From: Chryseosolibacter indicum
GTDB lineage: Bacteria; Bacteroidota; Bacteroidia; Cytophagales; Cyclobacteriaceae
DNA length: 64,000 nt
NCBI RefSeq assembly: GCF_018598585.1
Contig: NZ_JAHESD010000001.1
Span: 62,001-126,000 of the forward strand
Direction of reading: 5' to 3'
The translations under genes were made by a program, and so were the position numbers. The notes beneath the pieces are model-generated. The model searched no databases and had not been told where the DNA came from. It worked only from the letters and a program-made list of their open reading frames with translations. Shown here piece after piece: positions 9,141 through 19,251 of the stretch. Positions within the stretch are counted from its first letter, which is position 1. Each line of letters begins with the position of its first letter.

Positions 9141-10522
9141 TAATGTTGTTTGTTTTTTTGATACCAAGATCTAAATGATTCTTTTGGTGGGATAGGCATT
9201 TCTCTTTGCTTATACCATGGGTTAAAATTATTATTAACAATAAACGGAAGATATGTTAGAATTTTTCGTCCAATCCATCCTGATAATGTGAACAGCAAAG
9301 GATTTGATAAAATAAGTTCCATAAAATTCATGCTTACTTTTTTCTTCGTACTCACGTATCCATTTCTAACAATTTCCTGGCGCCATTTATACAACTGATT
9401 GTGAATATCAATTTTTACCGGGCAAACATTAGAGCAAGAACCACATAATGTTGAGGCGAAGGGAAGATCGCTATTTTTCTTAATGTCCCAGGCAGGGGCT
9501 AGAATTGATCCAATAGGTCCAGCTATAGCAGTGTGGTAGCTGTGTCCGCCACTTCTTCTATAAACAGGACAAGTATTAAAACAAGCCCCGCATCTGATAC
9601 ATTTAAGAGCATTTCTGAAATCGTCACTTGCCAGACGTTTACTTCTTCCGTTATCCAATAATACAATATGCATCTCCTGCCCGACGCGAGGTTTTCTAAA
9701 ATGACTTGAGTATGTAGTTATTGGTTGTCCTGTGGCACTTCTTGCCAGTAGCCTTAAGAAAACGGCAAGGTCTTTTCTTTTCGGGATTATTTTTTCTATT
9801 CCCATACAAGCTATGTGAACATCAGCAAGGTGAGCACCAAGGTCAGCGTTTCCTTCATTAGTACAAACCACAAACTCACCTGTTTCTGCTACTGCAAAGT
9901 TTACTCCTGTTATTGCTACCTTACTGGTTAAGAAATGTTCTCTTAAATGTACACGGGCGGCATGTGTGAGAAACTGGGGATCGGCATTACCCTCAGGAGT
10001 TCTAAGGTGCTTATGAAATAGCACTCCAATTTCTTCCTTTTTCCAATGGATGCAAGGTAGTACAATGTGACTTGGTGGTTCATTGGCCAATTGTACAATC
10101 CGTTCCCCTAAATCTGTATCGACAACCTCAATGCCATGTTGCTCGAGGAATTTATTCAAGTGACATTCCTCTGTAAGCATTGATTTACTCTTTACTATCT
10201 TATTGACATGATACTTCTTAAGAATTGATTGAACAATGGCATTATGTTCTTCTGGTGTTTCCGCCCAATGAATGATAACTCCATTTTCTTTTGCTTTTCT
10301 TTCAAATTCAAGGAGGTAGTCATACAGATTAGCAAGAACGTGATTTTTAATATGGGAGGCATGTTCTCTTAATTGCTCCCACTCTGGAATTTGCCATGCA
10401 GCCTTATCGCGTTTCTCTCGTATAAACCAAAGGGTCTTGTCATGCCAGTTTACCCGTTTTTCATCTTTATTAAAGTCTTCTGCAAGTGAAGCATGGTCTC
10501 TTTCTATGTTTAATTCAGACAT
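9140..10522 (-). CDS. lutB: LutB, iron-sulfur L-lactate oxidation protein
   Basis: Iron-sulfur subunit of the LutABC lactate utilisation complex. The N-terminal two-thirds is a LUD domain (about residues 60-300, with ITGVNFAVAETGEFVVCTNEG). It is followed by a two-cluster ferredoxin-like domain: C308, C311, C314 and C318 in CIRCGACFNTCP, and C360, C363 and C367 in CGSCSNVCP. At 460 residues it is full length. The start ATG immediately follows the lutA stop (TAGATG), and the gene overlaps lutC by one base, so all three are probably translated together. No lactate permease or GntR-type LutR lies next to the operon. Confidence 0.95.
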   Translation of the reverse strand: MSELNIERDHASLAEDFNKDEKRVNWHDKTLWFIREKRDKAAWQIPEWEQLREHASHIKNHVLANLYDYLLEFERKAKENGVIIHWAETPEEHNAIVQSILKKYHVNKIVKSKSMLTEECHLNKFLEQHGIEVVDTDLGERIVQLANEPPSHIVLPCIHWKKEEIGVLFHKHLRTPEGNADPQFLTHAARVHLREHFLTSKVAITGVNFAVAETGEFVVCTNEGNADLGAHLADVHIACMGIEKIIPKRKDLAVFLRLLARSATGQPITTYSSHFRKPRVGQEMHIVLLDNGRSKRLASDDFRNALKCIRCGACFNTCPVYRRSGGHSYHTAIAGPIGSILAPAWDIKKNSDLPFASTLCGSCSNVCPVKIDIHNQLYKWRQEIVRNGYVSTKKKVSMNFMELILSNPLLFTLSGWIGRKILTYLPFIVNNNFNPWYKQREMPIPPKESFRSWYQKNKQH

Positions 10523-11257
10523 CTAACCTGCAATTAAAATTTCAGCAATATGTATAACCTGTACATTACTTTTTTGCCTTTTCAAAATTCCCTCCAGGTG
10601 CATAAGACATGACATGTCATTTCCTGTAATGTACTCTGCGTTATGAATCAGATGATCAGCCACCCGATCTTTACCCATTTTTACGGATACCGCTTCCTCA
10701 GCGACGCAAAATGTTCCGCCAAATCCACAGCATTCATCTTTTCGATCTAAAGCAACCAATTCAAGTCCCTTTACTTTTTTTAAAAGATGTTCAGTTTTAG
10801 AAAAGGAAGGAGCCACTAACTCGCTCATTTGCGACAGATGAAGGCCACGTTGCCCGTGGCAACTTTGATGCAACCCTACGCGGTAAGGGAATGAGGCACT
10901 AAGGTTTTCTATTTTAAGTACGTCTGTTAAAAATTCAGTTAGCTCAAAAATCTTGTTTTTTATATTTTCAGACTCCTGCTCTCTACCTTTAAAATGTAAA
11001 TGATCCTTAATATGTAAAACGCAACTTCCACTTGGAGAAACCACATAATCATATTCTTCAAAACTATTAATAAAGTTGAGATTACAACCCGACGTTAAAC
11101 TTTCAAACCCAGAATTTGCCATTGGCTGACCACAACAAGTTTGTGCTAAAGGAAAATGAACATTCAAACGTAATTTTTCGAGTAACTGCAAAGTAGCAAT
11201 AGCTACCTGCGGGTAAAATTGATCAACATAACAGGGTATGAAAAGGCCAATTTTCAT
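10523..11257 (-). CDS. lutA: LutA, CCG-domain heterodisulfide reductase-like subunit
   Basis: First subunit of LutABC lactate oxidation. It contains two CCG domains typical of the glycolate oxidase GlpC/HdrB family: an N-terminal TCCGQPMANSG (CCG at residues 41-43) and a second DECCGFGGTFCV motif. These cysteines bind a non-cubane iron-sulfur cluster in relatives. The product (244 residues) is full length. It is the promoter-proximal gene of the operon and is divergent from the sensor kinase at 11439, with a shared 180-bp upstream region. Confidence 0.94.
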   Translation of the reverse strand: MKIGLFIPCYVDQFYPQVAIATLQLLEKLRLNVHFPLAQTCCGQPMANSGFESLTSGCNLNFINSFEEYDYVVSPSGSCVLHIKDHLHFKGREQESENIKNKIFELTEFLTDVLKIENLSASFPYRVGLHQSCHGQRGLHLSQMSELVAPSFSKTEHLLKKVKGLELVALDRKDECCGFGGTFCVAEEAVSVKMGKDRVADHLIHNAEYITGNDMSCLMHLEGILKRQKSNVQVIHIAEILIAG

Positions 11258-11387
11258 TTTCTTTATTAAGGTTTAGCGTGCGCTGTATGCCTGGTTTGTT
11301 TCTACCGTTAGGAAAATTGAACGTAGCATTATGTGGGTTAAATCTACTAAGAATGTTACACAAACGTATTGTCAACTAATTAAACAA

Positions 11388-11419
11388 TTGGTCGATTTAT
11401 TTTTATAGTAGTATATTTC
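11388..11419 (+). promoter_or_regulatory. Candidate Bacteroidota promoter of the sensor kinase
   Basis: TTG at 11388-11390 and TATATTTC at 11412-11419, separated by 21 bp, approximate the Bacteroidota -33 (TTG) and -7 (TAnnTTTG) elements. Transcription would begin about 15 nt before the ATG at 11439. Inference from pattern only. Confidence 0.35.
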
Positions 11420-11438
11420 TATTACTAAATTGAAATCT

Positions 11439-14400
11439 ATGGGCCTTGCTGCATTTAAAGCGCTAAGTACTCTCTGCCTTCTGGTTTTAATCTTTCGTGT
11501 TTCAGGTCAAATCCATGACATTAGATTTCATCACATTAATGTTGATGACGGCTTACCCAGTAATACCGTTAACTCAGTTATAACCGATAGCCGAGGTTTT
11601 ATTTGGATAGCCTCAGAAAATGGCGTTAGCAGATTTGATGGATATTCCTTTACTAATTTTCGTGCGAAGGAAAGCGATTCTTTAACGATCAGCAGTAACA
11701 TCACCTACGTTGTTTTTGAAGACAGGCAGGAAAGACTCTGGCTTGGTTCCCAAAATGGATTGGATTTATATAATAGAAATCTCGACCGGTTTGACAAACA
11801 TTTTTTTAGCAATTTTCCTGTTAGGGCTATTTATCAGGATAGCAGAAATAATCTATGGATTGGATGCGACGATGGGCTGTATCTGTACAATGAAGCCGAT
11901 GGGTCTTTCTCTAAAATGTATCATGAAATGTTTGATACCGGGGGCGTTGTGTACAATACAATTCCATCCATCATTGAAGACAGGAATGGTAAATTATGGA
12001 TAGGAACCAGTAATGGCGTATGTGTACTCGACACAAGAAAGGGAACTTACAAACAATATCTTCATGAGCCGGGTAAAAAGGGTTCATTAACCGAAAACAA
12101 CGTGAGGAAGATAGTTGAGGATCAAAAAGGTAGAATCTGGATAGCGACATACGGGGGAGGCTTAAATTTATTCCAACCTGGCTCAGAGACTTTTAAGGTC
12201 TACAAACATGAAATCAGAGATGATAACAGTATTTCAACAGATTTGTTGCCTACGTTATGGGCTGACGATGATGGCACATTATGGATTGGAACTGATGGAA
12301 AAGGGATAGATATATTTAATCCGGATACGGAAATTTTCCACCATGTTATTCATTCACCTTATAATTCGCGTAGCCTGAACAACAATGTTATCCGGTCAAT
12401 TAGCTCTGATAAAAGGGGCGGAGTTTGGGTTGGTACCTACAATGGCGGAATCAATTTCTTTAATCAAAATGCTGAAGTCTTTTTTCACTATCGGGTTCCC
12501 ACTATTAACGGAAACAGTTCCGTTACATCTTTTGCTGAAGAACCCAATGGAAATATCTGGATTGGTACTGATGGAGGAGGATTAAGTTACTTTAACAGGG
12601 CTACCGGACAGTTCACCAATTTCTATCATGATGAGAAGAACAAAAACAGTTTAAGCGACAATAGAATAATTTCTTTGCAGATTGATGAAAATAACGAGCT
12701 ATGGATTGGAACATATCTCGGCGGATTATGTAGATACAGCCCTAAAACAAAGAAGTTTACACGTTATTGTAAAGGAGACGGCTCTGGCATTAGTGATAAT
12801 GTGATCTGGGCATTGCTTATTGACAGTGATAAGCGAGTGTGGGCAGGTACAAATGAAGGGTTAAACCTTTATCATTCCAAAACGAATTCCTTTTCTTCTC
12901 TTAACATCAATAATTCTAATCTAAGTAATAACATGGTCCGTTGCCTCTTTGAAGATGACAAGAAACGTCTTTGGGTAGGTACACAACGAGGTTTAAATAT
13001 TTTGGAAAAGGGACATGCTCACTTTGCTGTGATAACAAGCGATAACACAAAAGAAGACAATTTGAGTAACGACTGGATAAGAACAATACACAGTGATAGG
13101 AATAAAAATATCTGGATAGGAACCTTTGCCGGAGGAATCAATCTTTATGATGAAATGACTAAGTCGTTCCTTTCGTTGGGAGAGAAAAATGGATTGCCTG
13201 ACAATATGGTATCTGCGATTCAGGCAGATGAAAGCAATAACTTATGGATAAGCACCGGTCGTGGACTGGCTTATCTCGATACGAAGAACAGAACATTTAG
13301 GAATTACAATACAATCGGTGGACTTCAGGATTATCAATATAATATTAATGCAAGTTATGTTACCAATAGAGGTGAATTTCTCTTTGGTGGTAATAACGGG
13401 TTTACATTATTTGTTCCTGAAGTTATCAAGGGTATAAAAAGTAACAAATATCCGCCACGTGTTGCAATTACATCAATGCGGATCTTTAACAGAGAAGTTA
13501 ATGCGGGTGAAGCTAGATCACCCTTGACGAAACAAATTAACGAAACGGAAAATATTGTACTCGATTATGATCAGAATGTAATAACATTTGATTTTTCTGC
13601 ACTGAACTTCATTCAGCCGGAGCGAAATCAATACGCCTACAAACTCGCGGGATTTGAAAAGGATTGGAACTTCATCGACAATAAACGTTCTGCTACATAC
13701 ACTAACCTTGAACCTGGATCTTATACTTTCTCAGTAATGGCATCGAATAACGATGGTATTTGGAACGAGGAAGGACGCAATTTGAAAATTAAAATACTAC
13801 CTCCTTTCTGGGGAACATGGTGGTTTAAGACATTGATGGCGGTAGTTTGCATGATTACTGCTTTGGTGGTACTAAACATTGTGCGAAACAGGATTAAGGA
13901 AAAAATAAGAATTAATAAGATTATAGCTGAACTTGAATTAAAAGCGCTAATAGCGCAGATGAACCCACATTTTATTTTCAATTGCCTTACTTCTATCCAG
14001 GAGTTAATAGCGGTACAAAGACAGGATGAAGCAATGCACTATTTAAACCAGTTTTCAAGGTTATTACGTACAGTGTTACAATCTTCCGAGAAGAATTATA
14101 TTCTTCTTGATGAAGAAATCACGCTTCTTGAACTTTACCTTGAATTAGAATCGATGCGCTTTGATAAGCAGTTTCACTATCAGTTCATTGTTGATGAATC
14201 AATCGAAACCGAAGATGTAATCGTTCCTACATTCCTATTACAACCCTTCATTGAAAATGCCTTATGGCATGGGCTGATGAATAAGAGCGGGGAACGTAAT
14301 CTTGTTGTTTCCTTTATGCTTGACAAAGATCAGGCGTTAATATGCAAGGTGCGTGATAACGGAATAGGTAGGGAACAAGCTGCAAAGAATAAAAGGAATA

Positions 14401-14639
14401 GTATAAAGTACTATCCGTCCATGGGTATCAAGATCATTCGAGACAGGATAACGGTATTGAAGCAACAAAACGATGGCTTTGATTTAAAGATCATCGATGA
14501 AACAGATCCGTCAGGAGATGCGGCAGGAACTACAGTTGTAGTAAGAATTCCGAGGGATCTTGGCGAAGCAAGAGACCGGGAAAGAACTGACTTTACAAAT
14601 GATGCTCTTCAGGTCACGGTAAAGCGAGCAACAGCGTAG
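11439..14639 (+). CDS. Propeller sensor histidine kinase, LytS-type
   Basis: A membrane histidine kinase of 1066 residues. The signal sequence (residues 1-24, ending VSGQ) is followed by about 14 propeller blades with recurring IWIGT/LWIGT motifs, forming two periplasmic seven-bladed propellers. A Y_Y_Y domain (about 685-785) and one membrane helix (about 795-815) come next. The cytoplasmic part is a His_kinase (PF06580-type) domain with MNPHFIFN (H844) and an HATPase domain with QPFIENALWHG and VRDNGIGRE. ATG 11439 is preferred to the TTG nine bases upstream. The partner regulator is the LytTR gene at 14882. The position just before the chitinases suggests that it senses chitin fragments or a related sugar; that is inference. 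Confidence 0.93.
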   Translation: MGLAAFKALSTLCLLVLIFRVSGQIHDIRFHHINVDDGLPSNTVNSVITDSRGFIWIASENGVSRFDGYSFTNFRAKESDSLTISSNITYVVFEDRQERLWLGSQNGLDLYNRNLDRFDKHFFSNFPVRAIYQDSRNNLWIGCDDGLYLYNEADGSFSKMYHEMFDTGGVVYNTIPSIIEDRNGKLWIGTSNGVCVLDTRKGTYKQYLHEPGKKGSLTENNVRKIVEDQKGRIWIATYGGGLNLFQPGSETFKVYKHEIRDDNSISTDLLPTLWADDDGTLWIGTDGKGIDIFNPDTEIFHHVIHSPYNSRSLNNNVIRSISSDKRGGVWVGTYNGGINFFNQNAEVFFHYRVPTINGNSSVTSFAEEPNGNIWIGTDGGGLSYFNRATGQFTNFYHDEKNKNSLSDNRIISLQIDENNELWIGTYLGGLCRYSPKTKKFTRYCKGDGSGISDNVIWALLIDSDKRVWAGTNEGLNLYHSKTNSFSSLNINNSNLSNNMVRCLFEDDKKRLWVGTQRGLNILEKGHAHFAVITSDNTKEDNLSNDWIRTIHSDRNKNIWIGTFAGGINLYDEMTKSFLSLGEKNGLPDNMVSAIQADESNNLWISTGRGLAYLDTKNRTFRNYNTIGGLQDYQYNINASYVTNRGEFLFGGNNGFTLFVPEVIKGIKSNKYPPRVAITSMRIFNREVNAGEARSPLTKQINETENIVLDYDQNVITFDFSALNFIQPERNQYAYKLAGFEKDWNFIDNKRSATYTNLEPGSYTFSVMASNNDGIWNEEGRNLKIKILPPFWGTWWFKTLMAVVCMITALVVLNIVRNRIKEKIRINKIIAELELKALIAQMNPHFIFNCLTSIQELIAVQRQDEAMHYLNQFSRLLRTVLQSSEKNYILLDEEITLLELYLELESMRFDKQFHYQFIVDESIETEDVIVPTFLLQPFIENALWHGLMNKSGERNLVVSFMLDKDQALICKVRDNGIGREQAAKNKRNSIKYYPSMGIKIIRDRITVLKQQNDGFDLKIIDETDPSGDAAGTTVVVRIPRDLGEARDRERTDFTNDALQVTVKRATA

Positions 14640-14675
14640 TTCGTGCTTTAATTTTAATCCTCCAGGTTAAGTTAA

Positions 14676-14705
14676 TTGTCGCTAAGTTCATCTGCTTGTC
14701 GCTAA
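14676..14705 (+). promoter_or_regulatory. Direct-repeat pair upstream of the LytTR regulator
   Basis: TTGTCGCTAA occurs at 14676-14685 and again at 14696-14705, 20 bp start to start (about two helical turns), in the gap between kinase and regulator. LytTR regulators bind two short direct repeats spaced in this way. Both copies contain TCnnTAAnT, which also occurs in the repeat pair before the first chitinase. A candidate autoregulatory operator. Confidence 0.45.
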
Positions 14706-14881
14706 TTACATACTTTGCAATCGGTTTAAACTGTAAGTATCTTGTTTTTTCTTAAATTGAATCCAGCCAGAAAAGTTGGTTGCTAAAGCTCGCCCTTTTC
14801 TTGTTTAAGTTACTACATATTTCCATCCCTCTCTGGTACGTGTAGAACAAGCTTGTGTTGCCACATCCATTTGTTGCGTAT

Positions 14882-15616
14882 ATGATCAGAGCATTAATTG
14901 TAGATGATGAAAGCAAGGCGATTAACTTGCTGAAGATTACCATGGAAAGGAATTTTCCTGGTCAATTCCTGTTGGAAACTGCACAAGGAGGGGAAGATGG
15001 ACTTAACAAACTAAATTCGTTTAAGCCAGATCTTCTGTTTTTAGACATCGAAATGCCGAGTATGAGTGGCTTCGACCTTTTGGCAGCTAAACATGACGTT
15101 GATTGTAAGGTGATCTTTACGACAGCTTATAATAATTATGCAATAAGAGCGATTCGATACAACGCTTTAGACTACCTGCTAAAGCCAATTAGCCCCGTAG
15201 AACTTAAGGAGGCTGTGCATCGTTTCCAGGAACAACAAAGTAAAAGTGAGGTTTATCAAAGACAACTCGAAAACTTTTTTCATAGCCAGGAAAAGAACCT
15301 TGCGATAACAACCTACGATGGTGTTGTTTTTCTGGAAGTAGATAAAATACTAAGGTGTGAAGCAGACATGAACTATACCAAGTTCTTTCTTGATGGGAGT
15401 AAAACATTTGTATCCTCAAAAACATTAAAGGAGTATGAGGATCTACTTACCGTCCACAGCAACTTTCTTCGTGTCCACCGATCTCATCTCGTAAACTTTA
15501 ACTATGTTGTGAAGTTCAAGCATGAGGGATTACTTCTCCTGAAAGATACAACCTGTGTGCCTGTTTCAAGGAGAAAGAAGGAGGACGTAATCAAGTACTT
15601 CAGCCATTCAAAGTAG
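14882..15616 (+). CDS. LytTR-family response regulator
   Basis: A DNA-binding response regulator of 244 residues. The receiver domain (1-120) has the acidic pair D8-D9, phospho-acceptor D55 in LFLDIEMP, the conserved TTAY segment and the LLKP lysine motif. The LytTR DNA-binding domain (about 140-240) has ILRCEADMNYTKFFL and FLRVHRSHLVN. ATG 14882 is chosen because MIRALIVDDE is the canonical receiver start; the in-frame ATG 27 bases upstream would add nine unconserved residues. It lies 242 bp after its presumed kinase and 218 bp before the chitinase genes. Repeat pairs at 14676 and 15705 are candidate binding sites. Confidence 0.93.
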   Translation: MIRALIVDDESKAINLLKITMERNFPGQFLLETAQGGEDGLNKLNSFKPDLLFLDIEMPSMSGFDLLAAKHDVDCKVIFTTAYNNYAIRAIRYNALDYLLKPISPVELKEAVHRFQEQQSKSEVYQRQLENFFHSQEKNLAITTYDGVVFLEVDKILRCEADMNYTKFFLDGSKTFVSSKTLKEYEDLLTVHSNFLRVHRSHLVNFNYVVKFKHEGLLLLKDTTCVPVSRRKKEDVIKYFSHSK

Positions 15617-15702
15617 AAAATTAGTTTACAATTTCTTGTTCGCCGTCATTGTATGATTAAAGTGTCATACACAGCAACCGATTTGTCTTTTTTTAGCTAT
15701 AC

Positions 15703-15737
15703 CGTTCAATAACTACAGGTCGCCATTCAATAACTAC
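15703..15737 (+). promoter_or_regulatory. Direct-repeat pair upstream of chitinase operon (putative LytTR operator)
   Basis: TTCAATAACTAC is present at 15705-15716 and 15726-15737, exactly 21 bp apart start to start and about 100 bp before the first chitinase. The extended left copy, ACCGTTCAA, matches the published LytTR half-site pattern (T/A, A/C, C/A, GTT, N, A/G, T/G) at eight of nine positions. The spacing and the adjacent LytTR gene make this the best operator candidate in the window. Confidence 0.5.
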
Positions 15738-15834
15738 TTTTTTAAAGTTGCGTCAGAATCACAATTTTTAAATAAGCAACGGGAAGATACGTATTCACAG
15801 TTGCAACATTCGATTTAATTTTTACCTAATCCCT

Positions 15835-18800
15835 ATGATTTACTTTACCACGAATAGAACATGCTACAGCTTGTTTCATCTTAAATTCAGAGCACTGATT
15901 ATCATTGGATTTATTATTTTTAGCTCTGTTATTACGCGGGCCCAGGTTAACACCGGAGGCAACGCAACAACAGCCAATCATAAGAAACAGGTAATAGGTT
16001 ATCTCACCAATTGGGATGCATGGAAGGCTGCCAACGCAGGATTACCAGCACAAGGAGTATTAAACCACCTTAACATTGATTATGGAAAATATACGATCCT
16101 TAACTACTCCTTCTTTGGTGTAGCCAGCGACGGTTCGTTACACAGCGGTGATTTGAGAAATAAGAACATTTATCAGGCAGGTGCAACTCAAGCTCCAGGT
16201 GACATCTTTTATGTTGATCCCTATAGCAGTTGGGATTTGCACCTTCTTTTTGGTGAACTCGAACTTATTCAACATTTAAATGCAGAGGCTGTAGCAAAAG
16301 CTACCGCACAAGGGTTTCAGGTTCAGGAGAATGGTTCTACTTGGTCGCATCCAGCCTGGGGATTATTTAATAAGTCGCTGCCAGTGCCTATCCATAAGCC
16401 TGGGGGAGCCCCTGGTGTTCTAGAACTGGCTCATTCAAAAGGCGTAAAAGTAATTGCATCGATTGGTGGATGGAGTATGTGTAAACATTTTCCGGAGATG
16501 GCCGCTGATCCTGTTAAGAGACAGCGATTCATCAACGATTGCGTAAAGCTTATCAACACGGGTTTCGATGGCATTGATCTCGACTGGGAGTTTCCAGGCC
16601 CTTATGCAGGGATGAACTTTACGGGAACGCAAGGCGACTTCGCTAATTTTAGCACACTTGTCCAGGAGATCAGAAATGCCATTGGTCCTAATAAGCTGAT
16701 CACGGCAGCCATGTCTGCTGACCCGGTTAAACTACAAGGGTTTGAATGGAACAAGATCAGTAATACCATGAACTACTTTAATATCATGACCTATGATTTT
16801 AATGGTGGATGGTCTAACAAGGCAGGTCATAATGCACCGCTTTATAACTATGATGGTGCTGAAGCTCCGACGTTTAACTGGAAAAGTACTTACGATGCTC
16901 TTGTTTCTTATGGTGTCCCTAAGAATAAGATCAATATGGGAAGTCCATTCTATGGTCGAGGTGTAGTAACTTCTTCGACTGCAACACTAAATGGAGCAAC
17001 TACCAAAAGGCAAGAAACAGTCCAGCCTGATGGTCCTATCCAAACATGCGCCGATTATACCAATTGGCCGAGGGATGTATACGATGGAACGCCAAACTAT
17101 TTCTATATTAAACAGGTAGCATTAGGTTCAGGCAGCGGGTGGACCAGGAGTTGGGATAATCAGGCTAAGGTACCTTACCTTACCAAAGGTAATTTCTTCT
17201 TAAGTTATGATGATGAAGAGTCGATAGGACATAAAGCACAATTTATTGTCGATAACGAATTAGCAGGTACAATCATCTGGACTGTTTTTGGTGATTTGGA
17301 AGTGAGTGGTTCACCGACTCAGTTCGGAACAAAATTGATAAGGTATCCAACCGTAAAATCGGTTCTTGTAAACAAGATCAATGAAGTGTTTGCCGGAGGA
17401 AGCACAGGTCTTCCAACAGTAATCATTACTTCACCTGCTAACGGAACTACCGTTGCAACGGGATCAAATGTAACTATCAATGCGACGGCATCTGATCCTG
17501 GTGGGAGTATTACCCAAGTTGAATTTTTACTAAATGGTACAAAAGTAGGAGAGGATGCATCATCTCCCTATAGTTTCACTATCAATAACATTGCTGTAGG
17601 ATCGCATATCATAACAGCAAGGGCTATTGATAATGCAAATAACACTGCGACTTCATCCGTAACCATCACTGCAGGAAGTAATCAACCACCTATCGTGTCT
17701 ATTACTGCACCATCCAATGGCGCTGTGTTTACGGCTCCCGCTTCTATCACAATAACAGCAAATGCTACTGATAATGGAAGTGTTACAAAAGTCGAATTCT
17801 TTCAAGGAAGCACTAAACTGGGAGAAGATACTTCGTCTCCATATTCTTTTACATGGTCCAATGTTCAGCAGGGTAGTTATACATTAACAGCAAAGGCAAC
17901 CGATAATGAGTCTGCTACCACAACTTCCGCAGTGATAACAGTTACCGTTAATCAGGCTACAGGAGGCACATGCAGCGGATTAACACAGTACGTTAACGGC
18001 TCCAACTATGCGGCAGGCGCACAGGTACAGCACAATAGTAAAAAATATGAGTGTAAGGTAGGGGGTTGGTGTTCACTGGGAGGTGCTTACGAACCTGGAG
18101 TAGGATGGGCATGGGGCGACGCATGGACCGATCTAGGTTCCTGTTCTGGTGGAAGTAATGCTAATCCTTCAGTAGCGATTACATCTCCTACTAACAATGC
18201 ATCATTCAATGCGTCAGCTACTGTGATGCTGAATGCCACCGCTACTGATAGTGATGGAACTATTACCAAAGTTGAATTCTACCAGGGTTCAACAAAGTTA
18301 GGAGAAGACACTTTTTCACCTTATAGCTTTACGTGGTCAAATGTTGCGGCAGGGTCATACGCGTTAAAGGCAGTAGCCATAGATAATGCTGGTGGTGTAG
18401 GAAGTTCTGCGATTGTGAACATTACAGTGAATGGAAATGCTGCGCCATCAGTTAGTATCAGTTCTCCTGCTAACAACGCTACATTTACTGCTCCTGCATC
18501 CATAACGATAACCGCTTCCGCTTCTGATGTTAAAGGAAGTATTACGAAAGTAGAATTCTATAACGGTGCTACAAAGTTGGGTGAAGATACATCGTCTCCA
18601 TATTCATATTCATGGACTAACGTGGGAGCAGATACTTATAATCTCACGGCCAGAGCTACAGATAATGATGGTCTGACTTCCACGTCTTCTACTGTGACAA
18701 TATCAGTAAATGCAGGCGGAGGTTGTAATAATCCACAGTATGTAGAAAACGGAGGTTATGTAGCAGGAAGCAAAGTGAGTAATGTATCAAACACTTACGA

Positions 18801-19236
18801 ATGCAAGGGCTATCCGTATACCGGTTGGTGTAATGGTCCTGCATGGGCTTATGCACCAGGCACAGGCACATATTGGCAGGATGCATGGATACTTGTTGGA
18901 GCTTGTGCTTCTGCCAGAGTAAAGACAGCAGATGTAAACACTATAACCGAAGAAGAGGCTGATCTTGAACTTTCAGGAGATGAAGATGGTCTAAGCCTTT
19001 ATCCTAACCCAGGTAATGCAGGAGAAAAGAATAAAGTGACATTTCATTTTAAGGATAAAGCTAACGAAGTAAAAGTGATCCTGCGGGATATCAATGGTTC
19101 AATTGTGTTTGAAAAACCTTTTACAGGAGTGAAACAAAAGTTAACCGTTGAATTCCCTTCAGTAACCAATGGCTTGTATATCATCCGGGTACAAGGACTA
19201 AACAAAAGCTGGGTGAAAAAATATATCGTCAACTAA
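15835..19236 (+). CDS. Multimodular GH18 chitinase with T9SS sorting domain (1)
   Basis: A secreted chitinase of 1133 residues. A signal peptide lies at about residues 15-37. The GH18 TIM barrel covers about 50-520, with VKVIASIGGWSMC and the catalytic DGIDLDWE motif (acid/base E252). Four Ig-like modules (Big_7-type, about 90 residues each, with KLGEDTSSPYSF) and two carbohydrate-binding modules of the CBM5/12 type follow. One CBM (about 718-765) splits the Ig modules into pairs, and the second (about 965-1025) has YECKGYPYTGWCNG and YWQDAW. A type A T9SS tail (LSLYPNPGNAG ... WVKKYIVN) ends the protein. It should be exported across the outer membrane to cut insoluble chitin. Chitinase 2 starts 15 bp downstream, so they are cotranscribed. 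Confidence 0.95.
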   Translation: MIYFTTNRTCYSLFHLKFRALIIIGFIIFSSVITRAQVNTGGNATTANHKKQVIGYLTNWDAWKAANAGLPAQGVLNHLNIDYGKYTILNYSFFGVASDGSLHSGDLRNKNIYQAGATQAPGDIFYVDPYSSWDLHLLFGELELIQHLNAEAVAKATAQGFQVQENGSTWSHPAWGLFNKSLPVPIHKPGGAPGVLELAHSKGVKVIASIGGWSMCKHFPEMAADPVKRQRFINDCVKLINTGFDGIDLDWEFPGPYAGMNFTGTQGDFANFSTLVQEIRNAIGPNKLITAAMSADPVKLQGFEWNKISNTMNYFNIMTYDFNGGWSNKAGHNAPLYNYDGAEAPTFNWKSTYDALVSYGVPKNKINMGSPFYGRGVVTSSTATLNGATTKRQETVQPDGPIQTCADYTNWPRDVYDGTPNYFYIKQVALGSGSGWTRSWDNQAKVPYLTKGNFFLSYDDEESIGHKAQFIVDNELAGTIIWTVFGDLEVSGSPTQFGTKLIRYPTVKSVLVNKINEVFAGGSTGLPTVIITSPANGTTVATGSNVTINATASDPGGSITQVEFLLNGTKVGEDASSPYSFTINNIAVGSHIITARAIDNANNTATSSVTITAGSNQPPIVSITAPSNGAVFTAPASITITANATDNGSVTKVEFFQGSTKLGEDTSSPYSFTWSNVQQGSYTLTAKATDNESATTTSAVITVTVNQATGGTCSGLTQYVNGSNYAAGAQVQHNSKKYECKVGGWCSLGGAYEPGVGWAWGDAWTDLGSCSGGSNANPSVAITSPTNNASFNASATVMLNATATDSDGTITKVEFYQGSTKLGEDTFSPYSFTWSNVAAGSYALKAVAIDNAGGVGSSAIVNITVNGNAAPSVSISSPANNATFTAPASITITASASDVKGSITKVEFYNGATKLGEDTSSPYSYSWTNVGADTYNLTARATDNDGLTSTSSTVTISVNAGGGCNNPQYVENGGYVAGSKVSNVSNTYECKGYPYTGWCNGPAWAYAPGTGTYWQDAWILVGACASARVKTADVNTITEEEADLELSGDEDGLSLYPNPGNAGEKNKVTFHFKDKANEVKVILRDINGSIVFEKPFTGVKQKLTVEFPSVTNGLYIIRVQGLNKSWVKKYIVN

Positions 19237-19251
19237 GTAAACATTAACGCT

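Noticed and set aside
9141-9167. Longer start of lutC at 9167
   Set aside because: It would overlap lutB by 28 bases and adds nine residues absent from the family; the coupled TAATG junction at 9140 is the better start.
15650-15671. TGTATGA/TCATACA inverted repeat after the LytTR gene as terminator
   Set aside because: The T run lies about 16 nt beyond the stem, too far for a standard terminator.
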